Of a stretch of DNA of 25,480 bases, positions 1 through 7,455 are shown piece by piece. The DNA is taken from assembly GCA_026706225.1 (NCBI GenBank), contig JAPOZE010000167.1, forward strand, positions 1-25,480, written 5' to 3'. The notes beneath the pieces were generated by a model. That model saw nothing but the letters and a program-made list of their open reading frames with translations, made no database searches and was not told the origin of the DNA. This DNA is from Acidobacteriota bacterium (lineage in GTDB: Bacteria; Acidobacteriota; Terriglobia; Versatilivoradales; Versatilivoraceae). Position 1 is the first letter of the stretch. The number at the start of each line of letters is the position of its first letter. The position numbers were made by a program, and so were the translations under genes.

Positions 1-35
1 TTTTTACATGGCCGCCAACAAGGGGGTCGCTGGTC

Positions 36-55
36 CGGATAAAGGGGGTTATCCG
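36..55. repeat. Short perfect inverted repeat near window start
   Basis: A 7-bp perfect inverted repeat (CGGATAA / TTATCCG) encloses a 6-nt AGGGGG loop. No T-tract follows on either strand, so it is not a convincing terminator. I see no gene in the first 150 bases. The AAGGGGGTCGC string just upstream resembles the inner edge of the inverted repeat at 14450-14468, so an insertion-element remnant is possible but unproven. Confidence 0.3.
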
Positions 56-167
56 AGGCTGGGATCAAGGTCTCGGCAGTATCACCGCGGAGGGACCGGC
101 GGCACCCAGGCTCCTCCTCTCGCTCCTGGGCGGACATGCTGAAACCAGATCTCAGCATGAACCCAGG

Positions 168-461
168 TTACAGAAACCGGAGCAAGACCACAACCAGAAC
201 GACAGTGGAGACGATCTGAACAACGGTGGACTTCCAACGTTCGGCGTTGAGGTCGGCTTTGAGTTCACGCTGGCTCCGGTGCAGTTCCGCGTGGGGTACC
301 ACGACGGAACGCCCGGATTCGAGCAGAGACCGAAGCTCGCCAATCTCACCCCTGAGATCACCCACATCCTGTTTGGTTGCCAGTTGCTCCGTTGCCGGGA
401 TCGCCTTCGATGGGAAGGAATGTCGCCTTGAATCCCTCCAGTTCGGCTCGATCGTCCTCAA
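168..461 (-). pseudogene. 3' part of a small coiled-coil/TM protein gene, fused out of frame
   Basis: The reading frame is open from a TTG at 461, but recognisable sequence starts only about residue 20. There an AIPATEQLATKQD stretch matches the AIPISDQLAT of the gene starting at 25370 and the LATKQDL of the gene at 20712-20939. After it comes a charged helical segment (LRGEIGELRSLLESG, then ELKADLNAE) and a C-terminal membrane helix of about 16 hydrophobic residues ending LLRFL. This is the DUF1640/CCDC90-like plan: helix, coiled coil, C-terminal anchor. The expected N-terminal helix (xxFLEAGxxxxxA) is missing; instead the upstream bases encode the neighbouring protein in another frame. I infer that it is a truncated family member joined to a different gene by recombination near 400-430. 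It could still be translated by frameshift or reinitiation. Confidence 0.55.
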
Positions 462-645
462 ACGGCTGGATCAACGTATGTTCGATTGCAATCGTCTTGC
501 CGTCCGAGCGAGTGATGAATGCGTCAACAGCACCGTCTATCGCACGATCGAGCCAGCAGATGCATGAATTCTTCCAAGCGAAGTCTTCGTATGCCGACAC
601 GAAGAGCTTGATAATCGCGTCCTCGCGCCGTCCTCTCGAAGGCAT
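358..645 (-). pseudogene. 5' part of an unrecognised, nuclease-like protein gene
   Basis: An ATG at 645 opens a 95-residue frame that lies 32 bases downstream of the stop of the coiled-coil gene at 678-923, on the same strand, so the two are probably co-transcribed. The protein contains GAVDAFITRSDGKTIAIEHT followed by LIQPFEDDRAELEGF. An acidic residue before a strand ending IAIEHT recalls the D...(E/D)xK-like cores of small restriction-type nucleases, but I do not recognise a family and the assignment is weak. The frame ends abruptly after FLPIEGD with Gly/Asn/Thr-rich residues (GNGATGNQTG). Those are simply the out-of-frame reading of the coiled-coil gene fragment that follows. The real C-terminus therefore appears to have been lost at the junction near 400-430. 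Confidence 0.5.
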
Positions 646-677
646 ATCGTGTTTCTCAGCGGTCTAGATCATGGAGT

Positions 678-923
678 TCAGGCGGCGGGCTGGCGGGTGA
701 TGGCTTCGCGCAACCCTTCCAGGAGCCCTTCGAGCTTAGCTTGGCTGTGTTCCAGCCGCGCCACACGTTCATCCAAGCGCTTCATGTCCTCGCGGACCCG
801 CGACTCCATCCGGTCCATCCGGGACTCCAACCGAGACTCCATCTGCTTCATAGACCGGAGTACGTAAAGAAACCCCGCAATGAGGATTGCGGGGTTGATC
901 CACTGGGCGAGTTCAGGGGACAT
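678..923 (-). CDS. Small membrane-anchored coiled-coil protein (family member A)
   Basis: This 81-residue protein has an N-terminal membrane helix (INPAILIAGFLYVL, residues 9-22). The rest is a highly charged heptad-rich coiled coil built of MESRLESRMDRMESRV-type repeats, ending LEGLLEGLREAITR. It is a clear paralogue of the protein at 19276-19554: MSxELAxW start, RMDRMExR core and the same AKLEGLLEGLREAITR tail, with visible DNA similarity. The ATG at 923 is preceded by GGAGAGGAGA. Upstream lies the 48-bp element shared with the gene at 6420-6677. It probably sits in the membrane with the coil in the cytoplasm and oligomerises; no enzymatic motif is present. The function is unknown. The protein contains no LATKxD signature, so its link to the C-terminally anchored members is by gene context and promoter, not by proven homology. 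Confidence 0.8.
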   Translation of the reverse strand: MSPELAQWINPAILIAGFLYVLRSMKQMESRLESRMDRMESRVREDMKRLDERVARLEHSQAKLEGLLEGLREAITRQPAA

Positions 924-939
924 CTATTTCTCCTCTCCT

Positions 940-987
940 CAGTCTATCCCTCGCCGGAGTCACAGGCCAAGGTGAAACCATCGCGTT
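940..987 (-). promoter_or_regulatory. Shared promoter element, copy 1
   Basis: On the minus strand this reads TTGGCC, 18 bases, then TAGACT within CCGGCGAGGGATAGACTG. It lies 17 bases upstream of the ATG at 923. The 48-bp segment recurs with about four differences at 6694-6741, and its promoter core recurs at 25327-25348. All three copies precede small coiled-coil genes. A sigma70-type promoter (weak -35, TAGACT -10) is the likeliest reading. Confidence 0.6.
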
Positions 988-1111
988 GATCTGGGTGGAT
1001 GTTCAGGTGCGTAGGGCCACCAAAAACCTGAGTGTGACCGCGACGCGGGGGTTGTCTCTTCCGCACATTCGACTTCCGCTTTCGGTAGCTAGAGTGTAAT
1101 AAAGAACCTCC

Positions 1112-4100
1112 TTGAGTAGTCTTCCACTTCACTCACTCCCGGGTCCATTTTTTGCCTTGTGGATGTTTTTCGTCCTGTCGCCACCGCAGACTGGCGGATC
1201 TCCATCAGAGCACGTTCGTCCGTCGGAGGATGGCTCGATTGCCCGTCAGGAACAGGAACCGGCCGGGACGGCACTGATCTTCCCGGATTACGTGGATGGG
1301 GGCGGCTGGTCGGTGCAACTGGTGCTCAGCAACGTCGATCCGAACGCTGCGGCCGAAGTCGTGGTGCAAATCTACGATCCGAACGGCCGGCCGATCCAGG
1401 ATCTGTTCGATTCCGATTTGACGTTGGAGATTCCGGCGCTAGGCAGTCGCGTTTTGAGAAGCGCCGGCGCAGGTGCCCTTCGGAGGGGTTGGATCCGGGT
1501 CGAGACCGGTGCGGGAGCGGTCAATGGATTGTTGACCTACCGCCACGGCGAGACCGGGATCGAAGTCGGCGTCAAACCGGTCGATTTAGGATCCCAGTTT
1601 GCATTGTTCGTCGAGGAATCGACGACCGTTGGTGCCGGAGTCGCCGTCTACAAACCGGATGCCCCGCCCCACCTCGAGCTTCGAATCCGAGGCGAAGAGG
1701 GAGACGACCCCTTGGAGGGCGGGATCGTCTCCTGGGGAGGAATCCACCATGCGGCGCGCACGCTTCCGGAATGGTTTGACGTGGAAGGGGTTGATCCGGG
1801 ATTCCTGCGGGACTTTCGCGGCCTGGTGCTCCTGAAAACCCAGGACGAGTCTCCATTCGCCCCGCTCGGGCTGCGGTTTGGGAAGAGGATCTCTTCACTC
1901 TCGGCGGTCCCGGCAATCCGGACCCGGAATCAGGGGTGGCCAGAGGCGCCACTGATCTTCCCAGATTACGTGGATGGGGGCGGCTGGTCGGTGCAACTGG
2001 TGCTCAGCAACGTCGATCCGAACGCTGCGGCCGAAGTCGTGGTGCAAATCTACGATCCGAACGGCCGGCCGATCCAGGATCTGTTCGATTCCGATTTGAC
2101 GTTGGAGATTCCGGCGCTAGGCAGTCGCGTTTTGAGAAGCGCCGGCGCAGGTGCCGTTCGGCGAGGTTGGATCCGGATCGAGACCGATGCGGGCGCAGTC
2201 AGTGGATTGTTGACCTACCGCCACGGCGAGACCGGGATCGAAGTCGGTGTCGAACCCGCCCAGTTGGGGAAGCGATTCGCTCTGTTCGTCGAAGAATCGG
2301 AGACGACCGGGGCGGGTCTGGCCCTCTTCAAGCCGGAAGAGTCGTCCATGATCGAGCTCAGACTCCGCAACGAGGAAGGGAACGACCCCCTGGCCGGGAT
2401 ATACGTTCCCTGGGGTAATTTTCAGCAGAGGGCGCGCACGCTTCCGGAATGGTTCGATGTCCCAGGTGTGGATACGGTATCTCTGAAGGATTTTCGAGGG
2501 CTCCTGTTCCTGCGAGCAGCGGACGATTCTCAGTTCGCCCCGCTGGGACTGCGGTTCGGGAAGCAGACTTCGTCGCTTTCGGCAGTGCCGGTGATCCGGA
2601 TCCCGGAGGGCGGCGGAATCGATGGTGGTCATGCCCCGCCGCCGACGGTGATGCTGTCGGTTGCCCCGGATTCAATCGATTGGGGCCAGAGTACAACCTT
2701 GAGTTGGTCGTCTACGAATGCGGAGAGTGTGGAAATCGAGCCAGATATCGGGGAAGTATCCACGTCAGGCACACGGAAAGTGTCGCCGAAAGTCACGACA
2801 ACCTACCGCATCACGGTGACGGGAGCGGATGGGCAGACGGCTACGGCATTGGTAACGGTGACGGTGGCGGTTTCCGAGCGGGCGGCGCTGGAAGCTCTCT
2901 ACCGTGCAACCGACGGTCCGCGCTGGACCAATGCTGACAACTGGCTGACCGCCGCACCGCTTGAGGATTGGTACGGGATCAATATGGACGCTCATGGCCA
3001 AATTGTCAGACTGGATCTCGCCTACAATGCTCTGGTGGGCTCGATCCCGCCCGAGATCGGCCACCTCTCGAGCCTGAAGGAGATGTATCTTGACGCGAAC
3101 GCCCTTTCGGGCATGATCCCGTCGGAACTCGGAAAGCTCAGCAAGCTCGAGTGGCTGCGTCTTGGCCACAGTGAGTTGACGGGCGCTATTCCCGAGAGCT
3201 TTCTCCAACTGGATCGATTGAAACATTTCCATTTTGAAATGACCGCGGGCCTGTGTGCTCCGGGCATCACCGATTTCGTGACTTGGCTGCAGGGCATTCA
3301 GGATCTTTATGCAGGCCCTTACTGCAACCAGTCTGATGCGACGATACTCGAACACCTGTACCGAGGCTCTGGGGGTCAGGACTGGACACATTCCAGCCGC
3401 TGGCTCGAGACTCCTGCGCTCGGAGAATGGCACGGAGTGACAACCGACTCCCTCGGTCGGGTCGTGACGCTCGACTTGGCCCACAATGGCCTGGCGGGCG
3501 AGCTGACCGCCGACCTTGGAAACCTCGCCAAGCTGACCTCGCTGCGGATTTCGGGCAATGCGATCTTGGGCCGACTGCCGCTGTCGCTCGTCCGCCTGTC
3601 GCTCGTCGAGTTCCACTACGACGACACTGGCCTGTGTGCCCCCACGGATGCACCGTTCCGGACCTGGCTAAACGGCATCAAGTCCAAAAGGGGCACGGGC
3701 AGGGAATGCGCTCCCCTTCCAGGTCGTGAGGCTTTGGCAACGCTGTACGAGGCAACGGACGGACCAAATTGGACAAACGCGGACAACTGGTTGACGGACG
3801 CGCCGCTTGAGGAATGGTACGGAGTAAGCACGGATGCTCAGGGACGAGTCTCCCGGCTCGTACTCGAAAACAACGCCCTGACGGGTCCGATCCCATCCGA
3901 GCTGGGCAGCCTCGATGGCTTGGAGGTCCTGGACCTGGGCGGCAACGCCCTGACAGGATCGATCCCGCCCGAGCTGGGCGGCCTTGAGCGCCTGACGGTG
4001 CTGGGGCTTTGGTTCAACAGCCTCTCCGGTCCGATCCCATCCGAGCTGGGCAGCCTCGATGGCTTGGAGGTCCTGGACCTGGGCGGCAACGCCCTGACAG

Positions 4101-6151
4101 GATCGATCCCGCCCGAGCTGGGCGGCCTTGAGCGCCTGACGGTGCTGGGGCTTTGGTTCAACAGCCTCTCCGGTCCGATCCCATCCGAGCTGGGCAGCCT
4201 CGATGGCTTGGAGGTCCTGGACCTGGGCGGCAACGCCCTGACAGGATCGATCCCGCCCGAGCTGGGCGGCCTTGAGCGCCTGACGGTGCTGGGGCTTTGG
4301 TTCAACAGCCTCTCCGGTCCGATCCCATCCGAGCTGGGCAGCCTCGATGGCTTGGAGGTCCTGGACCTGGGCGGCAACGCCCTGACAGGATCGATCCCGC
4401 CCGAGCTGGACAATCTGTCAACCCTGGATAGCCTATTCTTAGACAATAACCACCTGACCGGTCCGGTTCCCCCTCAGTTGGGAGATATGCTGAGACTGCG
4501 GGTGCTGTCCCTGGGGAACAACCCCGGGCTGTCGGGGGTGCTCCCAACTAGCCTGACGAATCTCCACTTGGAAGCCCTGGTAGCCGGGGATACCAGTCTG
4601 TGCGCTCCCCCGGACCCGGCCTTTCAGGATTGGTATGAAGGCGTCTGGAAACGGCGGGTCCGACCCTGCGGGGACCTGCCGCCGGTCTACCTGACCCAAG
4701 CCGTGCAGTCGCTGTCGTATCCGGTGCCGCTGATTGCGGGAAAGGAGGCCCTGATGCGGGTGTTTATAACGACGGCCCACGCCGATGGCCAACGGATTCC
4801 GCCCGTCCGGGCCCGGTTCTACATCAATGGCACACAAAAACACCTGGTGGACATCCCGGGCGGATCGGCTCCCATTCCGGCTCAGGTGGAGGAGGGATCG
4901 CTGGCGACGTCGGTCAGCGCTCCGGTACCCGCCGATGTCGTGCAGCCGGGTTTGGAACTGGTCGTTGAGATCGATCCTGATGACACGCTGGGTCCGAGTC
5001 CGAGCCTGTCGAAACGGATCCCTGAGAGTGGCCGATTGCCGATCGACGTTCAGGCGATGTCCATCTTCGACCTGACTTTGATTCCGTTTCTCTGGCAATC
5101 CAACCCGGACCGGGCGGTCCTGGGACTGGTGAGATCCATGTCCGGGGATCCTGAGGGTCACGAACTGTTGCAAGACACCCGCACGCTGTTGCCGATCGGC
5201 GGCCTGGAAGTGACGGCGCACGATCCTGTGCTGGTCTCAAGCAATGATCCCGAAGATTTGTTGAGCGAGACTGAGATGATTCGTGCCATGGAAGGCGCCA
5301 GGGGCTACTACATGGGGATGATGTCAGGGGACACCTCCGGTCCTGTTAGGGGAATCGCCTATCTCCCTGGCACGTCCAGCTTCTCTGTTCCTGATGGGAA
5401 CGTTATCGCGCACGAACTCGGACACAACTTGAATCTCGCCCATGCGCCGTGCGGGGGCGCCGCCGAGCCCGACCGCTCGTTCCCCCGGACCGACGGCACC
5501 GTGGGCGCCTGGGGGTACGACTTCCGTGAGGGTGGCCGGATCGTTTTGCCGGATCGATTCGACCTGATGTCCTACTGTCTCCCCGCCTGGATCAGCGACT
5601 TCCATTTCTCCAACGCGGCGCGTTTCCGCGCGCAGACCGCCGCCGCTGGCGAACCGGAATCTCGGGCCACCGCCCCGGTCCGGTCCCTCCTGTTGTGGGG
5701 CGGGGTGTCCAGCAATGGCGATTCGTTCCTGGAACCGGCGTTCGTGGTCAACGCCCCGGCCTTGCTGCCGCAGTCCGGAGGCGATCACGAAATCGTCGGA
5801 CGCGCCGCTGACGGCGACGAACTGTTCTCACTGACGTTTCAGATTCCGAAGGTGGCCGATGGGGATGGGCGTTCGTCCTTCGCCTTCGTTCTCCCGGTCC
5901 AGCCCGGCTGGGCTGGCAGTTTGGCGAGCATCACGCTCTCCGGTCCTGGCGGCTCGGTCACACTAGACGGGAACACCGACCTTCCCATGACCATCCTGTT
6001 CGATCCGAGCACCGGACAGGTCCGGGGCATCCTGCGCGACACGACCCGGCCAGATACGGTAAGAGCTTTTTCTACTGCCCCTGCCGTCCAGCCGGGTTTC
6101 GAAGTGCTCTTCAGTCGCGGGATCCCCGATGGTGCGGATTGGAATCGGTGA
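1112..6151 (+). CDS. Giant secreted LRR protein with C-terminal metalloprotease
   Basis: This 1679-residue protein starts at TTG 1112. The start gives a short hydrophobic signal-like stretch (PGPFFALWMFFVL); an ATG at 1163 is the alternative, and neither has a strong ribosome site. Residues 55-270 and 281-499 are two copies of an unnamed domain beginning LIFPDYVDGGGWSVQLVLSN. Residues ~508-585 form an Ig-like module (SIDWGQSTTLSWSSTNA). Residues ~587-1190 hold three LRR blocks, each opened by an ALYxATDGPxWTNADNWL cap and closed by an LCAP...C segment; the LRRs are plant-type, LxxNxLTGxIPxELG. The C-terminal ~490 residues form a metallopeptidase with HELGHNLNLAH (H1434, E1435, H1438, H1444) and a Met-turn DLMSYC at 1484-1489. 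That is a metzincin zinc site, most like M66/dictomallein-type proteins. A role as an exported or surface-bound adhesive protease is inferred. It is apparently monocistronic. Confidence 0.9.
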   Translation: MSSLPLHSLPGPFFALWMFFVLSPPQTGGSPSEHVRPSEDGSIARQEQEPAGTALIFPDYVDGGGWSVQLVLSNVDPNAAAEVVVQIYDPNGRPIQDLFDSDLTLEIPALGSRVLRSAGAGALRRGWIRVETGAGAVNGLLTYRHGETGIEVGVKPVDLGSQFALFVEESTTVGAGVAVYKPDAPPHLELRIRGEEGDDPLEGGIVSWGGIHHAARTLPEWFDVEGVDPGFLRDFRGLVLLKTQDESPFAPLGLRFGKRISSLSAVPAIRTRNQGWPEAPLIFPDYVDGGGWSVQLVLSNVDPNAAAEVVVQIYDPNGRPIQDLFDSDLTLEIPALGSRVLRSAGAGAVRRGWIRIETDAGAVSGLLTYRHGETGIEVGVEPAQLGKRFALFVEESETTGAGLALFKPEESSMIELRLRNEEGNDPLAGIYVPWGNFQQRARTLPEWFDVPGVDTVSLKDFRGLLFLRAADDSQFAPLGLRFGKQTSSLSAVPVIRIPEGGGIDGGHAPPPTVMLSVAPDSIDWGQSTTLSWSSTNAESVEIEPDIGEVSTSGTRKVSPKVTTTYRITVTGADGQTATALVTVTVAVSERAALEALYRATDGPRWTNADNWLTAAPLEDWYGINMDAHGQIVRLDLAYNALVGSIPPEIGHLSSLKEMYLDANALSGMIPSELGKLSKLEWLRLGHSELTGAIPESFLQLDRLKHFHFEMTAGLCAPGITDFVTWLQGIQDLYAGPYCNQSDATILEHLYRGSGGQDWTHSSRWLETPALGEWHGVTTDSLGRVVTLDLAHNGLAGELTADLGNLAKLTSLRISGNAILGRLPLSLVRLSLVEFHYDDTGLCAPTDAPFRTWLNGIKSKRGTGRECAPLPGREALATLYEATDGPNWTNADNWLTDAPLEEWYGVSTDAQGRVSRLVLENNALTGPIPSELGSLDGLEVLDLGGNALTGSIPPELGGLERLTVLGLWFNSLSGPIPSELGSLDGLEVLDLGGNALTGSIPPELGGLERLTVLGLWFNSLSGPIPSELGSLDGLEVLDLGGNALTGSIPPELGGLERLTVLGLWFNSLSGPIPSELGSLDGLEVLDLGGNALTGSIPPELDNLSTLDSLFLDNNHLTGPVPPQLGDMLRLRVLSLGNNPGLSGVLPTSLTNLHLEALVAGDTSLCAPPDPAFQDWYEGVWKRRVRPCGDLPPVYLTQAVQSLSYPVPLIAGKEALMRVFITTAHADGQRIPPVRARFYINGTQKHLVDIPGGSAPIPAQVEEGSLATSVSAPVPADVVQPGLELVVEIDPDDTLGPSPSLSKRIPESGRLPIDVQAMSIFDLTLIPFLWQSNPDRAVLGLVRSMSGDPEGHELLQDTRTLLPIGGLEVTAHDPVLVSSNDPEDLLSETEMIRAMEGARGYYMGMMSGDTSGPVRGIAYLPGTSSFSVPDGNVIAHELGHNLNLAHAPCGGAAEPDRSFPRTDGTVGAWGYDFREGGRIVLPDRFDLMSYCLPAWISDFHFSNAARFRAQTAAAGEPESRATAPVRSLLLWGGVSSNGDSFLEPAFVVNAPALLPQSGGDHEIVGRAADGDELFSLTFQIPKVADGDGRSSFAFVLPVQPGWAGSLASITLSGPGGSVTLDGNTDLPMTILFDPSTGQVRGILRDTTRPDTVRAFSTAPAVQPGFEVLFSRGIPDGADWNR
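1273..1477 (+). repeat. Near-identical 205-bp repeat, copy 1
   Basis: These bases recur at 1949-2153 with, as far as I can read, a single difference (CCCGGATT versus CCCAGATT). The flanking parts of the two encoded domains differ at many positions. The patch encodes the first third of each copy of the unnamed domain. Such a sharp block of identity inside diverged repeats suggests recent gene conversion. Confidence 0.75.
1949..2153 (+). repeat. Near-identical 205-bp repeat, copy 2
   Basis: This is the partner of the block at 1273-1477. Immediately after it, GGTGCCGTTCGGCGAGG replaces GGTGCCCTTCGGAGGGG and the two copies diverge. The related domain encoded at about 21410-22060 is much more different in DNA sequence. 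Confidence 0.75.
3887..4409 (+). repeat. Perfect 144-bp tandem repeats encoding paired LRRs
   Basis: Units begin at 3887, 4031, 4175 and 4319, exactly 144 bp apart. Three are complete and the fourth stops after about 91 bp, where the sequence changes to an ordinary diverged LRR. I see no differences among the units, even at third codon positions. Each unit encodes 48 residues, that is two 24-residue LRRs (one LDGLEVLDLGGNALTG type and one LERLTVLGLWFNSLSG type). The length keeps the frame, so copy-number change would alter repeat number without breaking the protein. Confidence 0.95.
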
Positions 6152-6419
6152 AATTTATCGGCCCATGCCGGACGATGAGGAAAGAATATCAGTGAAAACC
6201 GATCGTCGTCAGCTCGCCACAGTTAGTTAGCGGCTGTCCTGGATCTTGGCGGGGAGCCGGGAGATCGGCTCACGGGATTGTCCACACCGGGGCCGACGAA
6301 TGGGCAGGGCCGGCCAACGGATTTGGACGGGAACATGCCAGCCCCGTCCCAGAGAAGGAATTAGACTCTCACCCTACCAGAAGAGGCTCACCGGACAAGG
6401 ACAAAGAGACCGACCGCCC
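6152..6419. other. Intergenic region with no recognised gene
   Basis: This lies between the stop of the giant protein gene and the convergent stop of the coiled-coil gene at 6420. I see no terminator-like hairpin with a T-tract, no RNA gene and no conserved ORF. A plus-strand open frame running through it continues antisense to the coiled-coil gene and has no coding character. Confidence 0.4.
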
Positions 6420-6677
6420 TCACAGGAGCTTGAGCAAGGCGACAACCAGCCCGCCAATTGTAAGTGTTTGCACCAGAAGCGCCCTGTAAAGGCGAGTTTC
6501 CATCTGTGCCAGGGATGCTTTCAGGGCCGCTTCCAGTTCCGTCTTGAGCGTGTTCAGATCTGCCTTGGTTGCGGCGGATTCTCCGCTGTCTCGGATGATC
6601 GCCACAATGGCTTTGGCGTGTTGAGACGCGATCCCGGCAGCGGTGAGTTGATCGGCAGCAGTAAGAGTATCGAGCAT
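6420..6677 (-). CDS. Small coiled-coil protein with C-terminal anchor (DUF1640-like, member B)
   Basis: This 85-residue protein starts at ATG 6677 behind AGGAAG. It has an N-terminal helical segment (QLTAAGIASQHAKAIVAII) and an ATKADLNTLKTELEAALKAS coiled coil. A C-terminal hydrophobic helix (LVQTLTIGGLVVALLKLL) anchors it in the membrane. This order (helix with AG turn, (L/A)ATKxDL signature, coil, terminal TM) is that of the DUF1640/CCDC90-like small proteins. No catalytic residues are evident and the bacterial function is unknown. Its upstream 48 bp nearly duplicate those of the gene at 678-923, although the two proteins themselves look quite different. It is convergent with the giant protein gene and lies downstream of the terminator at 6838-6856. 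Confidence 0.8.
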   Translation of the reverse strand: MLDTLTAADQLTAAGIASQHAKAIVAIIRDSGESAATKADLNTLKTELEAALKASLAQMETRLYRALLVQTLTIGGLVVALLKLL

Positions 6678-6693
6678 GAGTTCTTCCTGTCCC

Positions 6694-6741
6694 CAGTCTA
6701 TCCCTTGCCGGAGTCACAGGCCAAGGTAAAACCATCGCATT
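6694..6741 (-). promoter_or_regulatory. Shared promoter element, copy 2
   Basis: The minus-strand reading contains TTGGCC, 18 bases, TAGACT inside CCGGCAAGGGATAGACTG, ending 16 bases before the ATG at 6677. It matches the element at 940-987 over 48 bp with about four differences. The conservation stops near the ribosome sites, so it is promoter DNA, not coding DNA, that is shared. Confidence 0.6.
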
Positions 6742-6837
6742 GTGTGATGGCCCGGACGACGGTGTCGGTCCAAGACGTCGGGGCCGCTCGACAAGATGCC
6801 TGCAGCCAATTTGGGGAATTTCTGCGAGGTTCCGGAG

Positions 6838-6856
6838 AAAAAGCCCCTCAGAGGGC
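6838..6856 (-). terminator. Rho-independent terminator of the membrane-protein operon
   Basis: On the minus strand GCCCT-CTGA-GGGGC forms a short GC-rich hairpin (one G-T pair) directly followed by TTTTT. It lies about 85 bases past the stop of the membrane protein gene at 6940 and before the next minus-strand promoter. Confidence 0.6.
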
Positions 6857-6939
6857 CTATGTTGGCCGGAAACGACTCAACGAAGGGGTCAAGCATAGGC
6901 ACCTTCGTGGCCGTCCGAGCGAGCTAAGCAGTCCAATCG

Positions 6940-7455
6940 TTACTTCGCCCAGACCTCACTCCAGAGCCACGGCAGAAGCGGAATGAGAGGCACCAGCAAG
7001 GCGATCAGAAACAAGATCGGCCAGCTGATCCCCACTGCCTCAAGCCGCCTCATGCTCGGCACCGCCAGAGGCGCTCCCCCGACGAGCAGCAGGAGTATGC
7101 CCGCGTATCCCACTCCGAACGCCACGGCGTCTTGCCAAGAGATGATCCGAACGGCGAAGAGAACGGCCCCCATGATCGGGGCGGCCAAGGTGATCTGCAA
7201 CAGACGTGGCCGACTGATCTGCACCTCCCATTGCTTTCGTGTCGGACTGAGGCGTCCGGATACGACGCCGTACACGAATACGAGAAACCCCAGGGTATCG
7301 CCTACTGCGAACGCGGTAACGTGCTCTGGAGGGACCGCACCAGCCGTTTCCGCCAGCATGGGAATGCCGAGTAGCAACAGAAACCAGGCATCCAACCAGT
7401 CGTGGTGGCGTTTCTCTGCCCTCACGGGGGAGGAGGGTTGGCGTTTCTCCCTCAC
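6940..7455 (-). CDS. Polytopic membrane protein, unrecognised
   Basis: This 171-residue protein starts with GTG at 7455. Its GTGA overlaps the TGA stop of the upstream zinc-ribbon gene, which indicates translational coupling. After a basic N-terminus (REKRQPSSPVRAEKRHHDW) there are about five hydrophobic segments: AWFLLLLGIPMLAETAGAV, TLGFLVFVYGVVSG, ITLAAPIMGAVLFAVRII, FGVGYAGILLLLVGGAPL and PILFLIALLVPLIPLLPWLW. I recognise no catalytic or transport motif. It is the last gene of a three-gene operon that ends at the terminator at 6838-6856. Confidence 0.75.
   Translation of the reverse strand: MREKRQPSSPVRAEKRHHDWLDAWFLLLLGIPMLAETAGAVPPEHVTAFAVGDTLGFLVFVYGVVSGRLSPTRKQWEVQISRPRLLQITLAAPIMGAVLFAVRIISWQDAVAFGVGYAGILLLLVGGAPLAVPSMRRLEAVGISWPILFLIALLVPLIPLLPWLWSEVWAK

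Noticed and set aside
3887..4409. Treating the identical repeats as a certain assembly error
   Set aside because: Exact in-frame 144-bp periodicity that ends in diverged LRRs on both sides is biologically plausible, so it is kept as a repeat. Only long reads can settle the copy number.
3838..4446. 202-codon minus-strand frame made of exact repeats
   Set aside because: It is the reverse reading of the 144-bp LRR repeats; the plus-strand frame has the LRR consensus.
6246..6986. 246-codon plus-strand frame
   Set aside because: It is antisense to the DUF1640-like gene and its promoter and covers the terminator. It has no recognisable domain or ribosome site.
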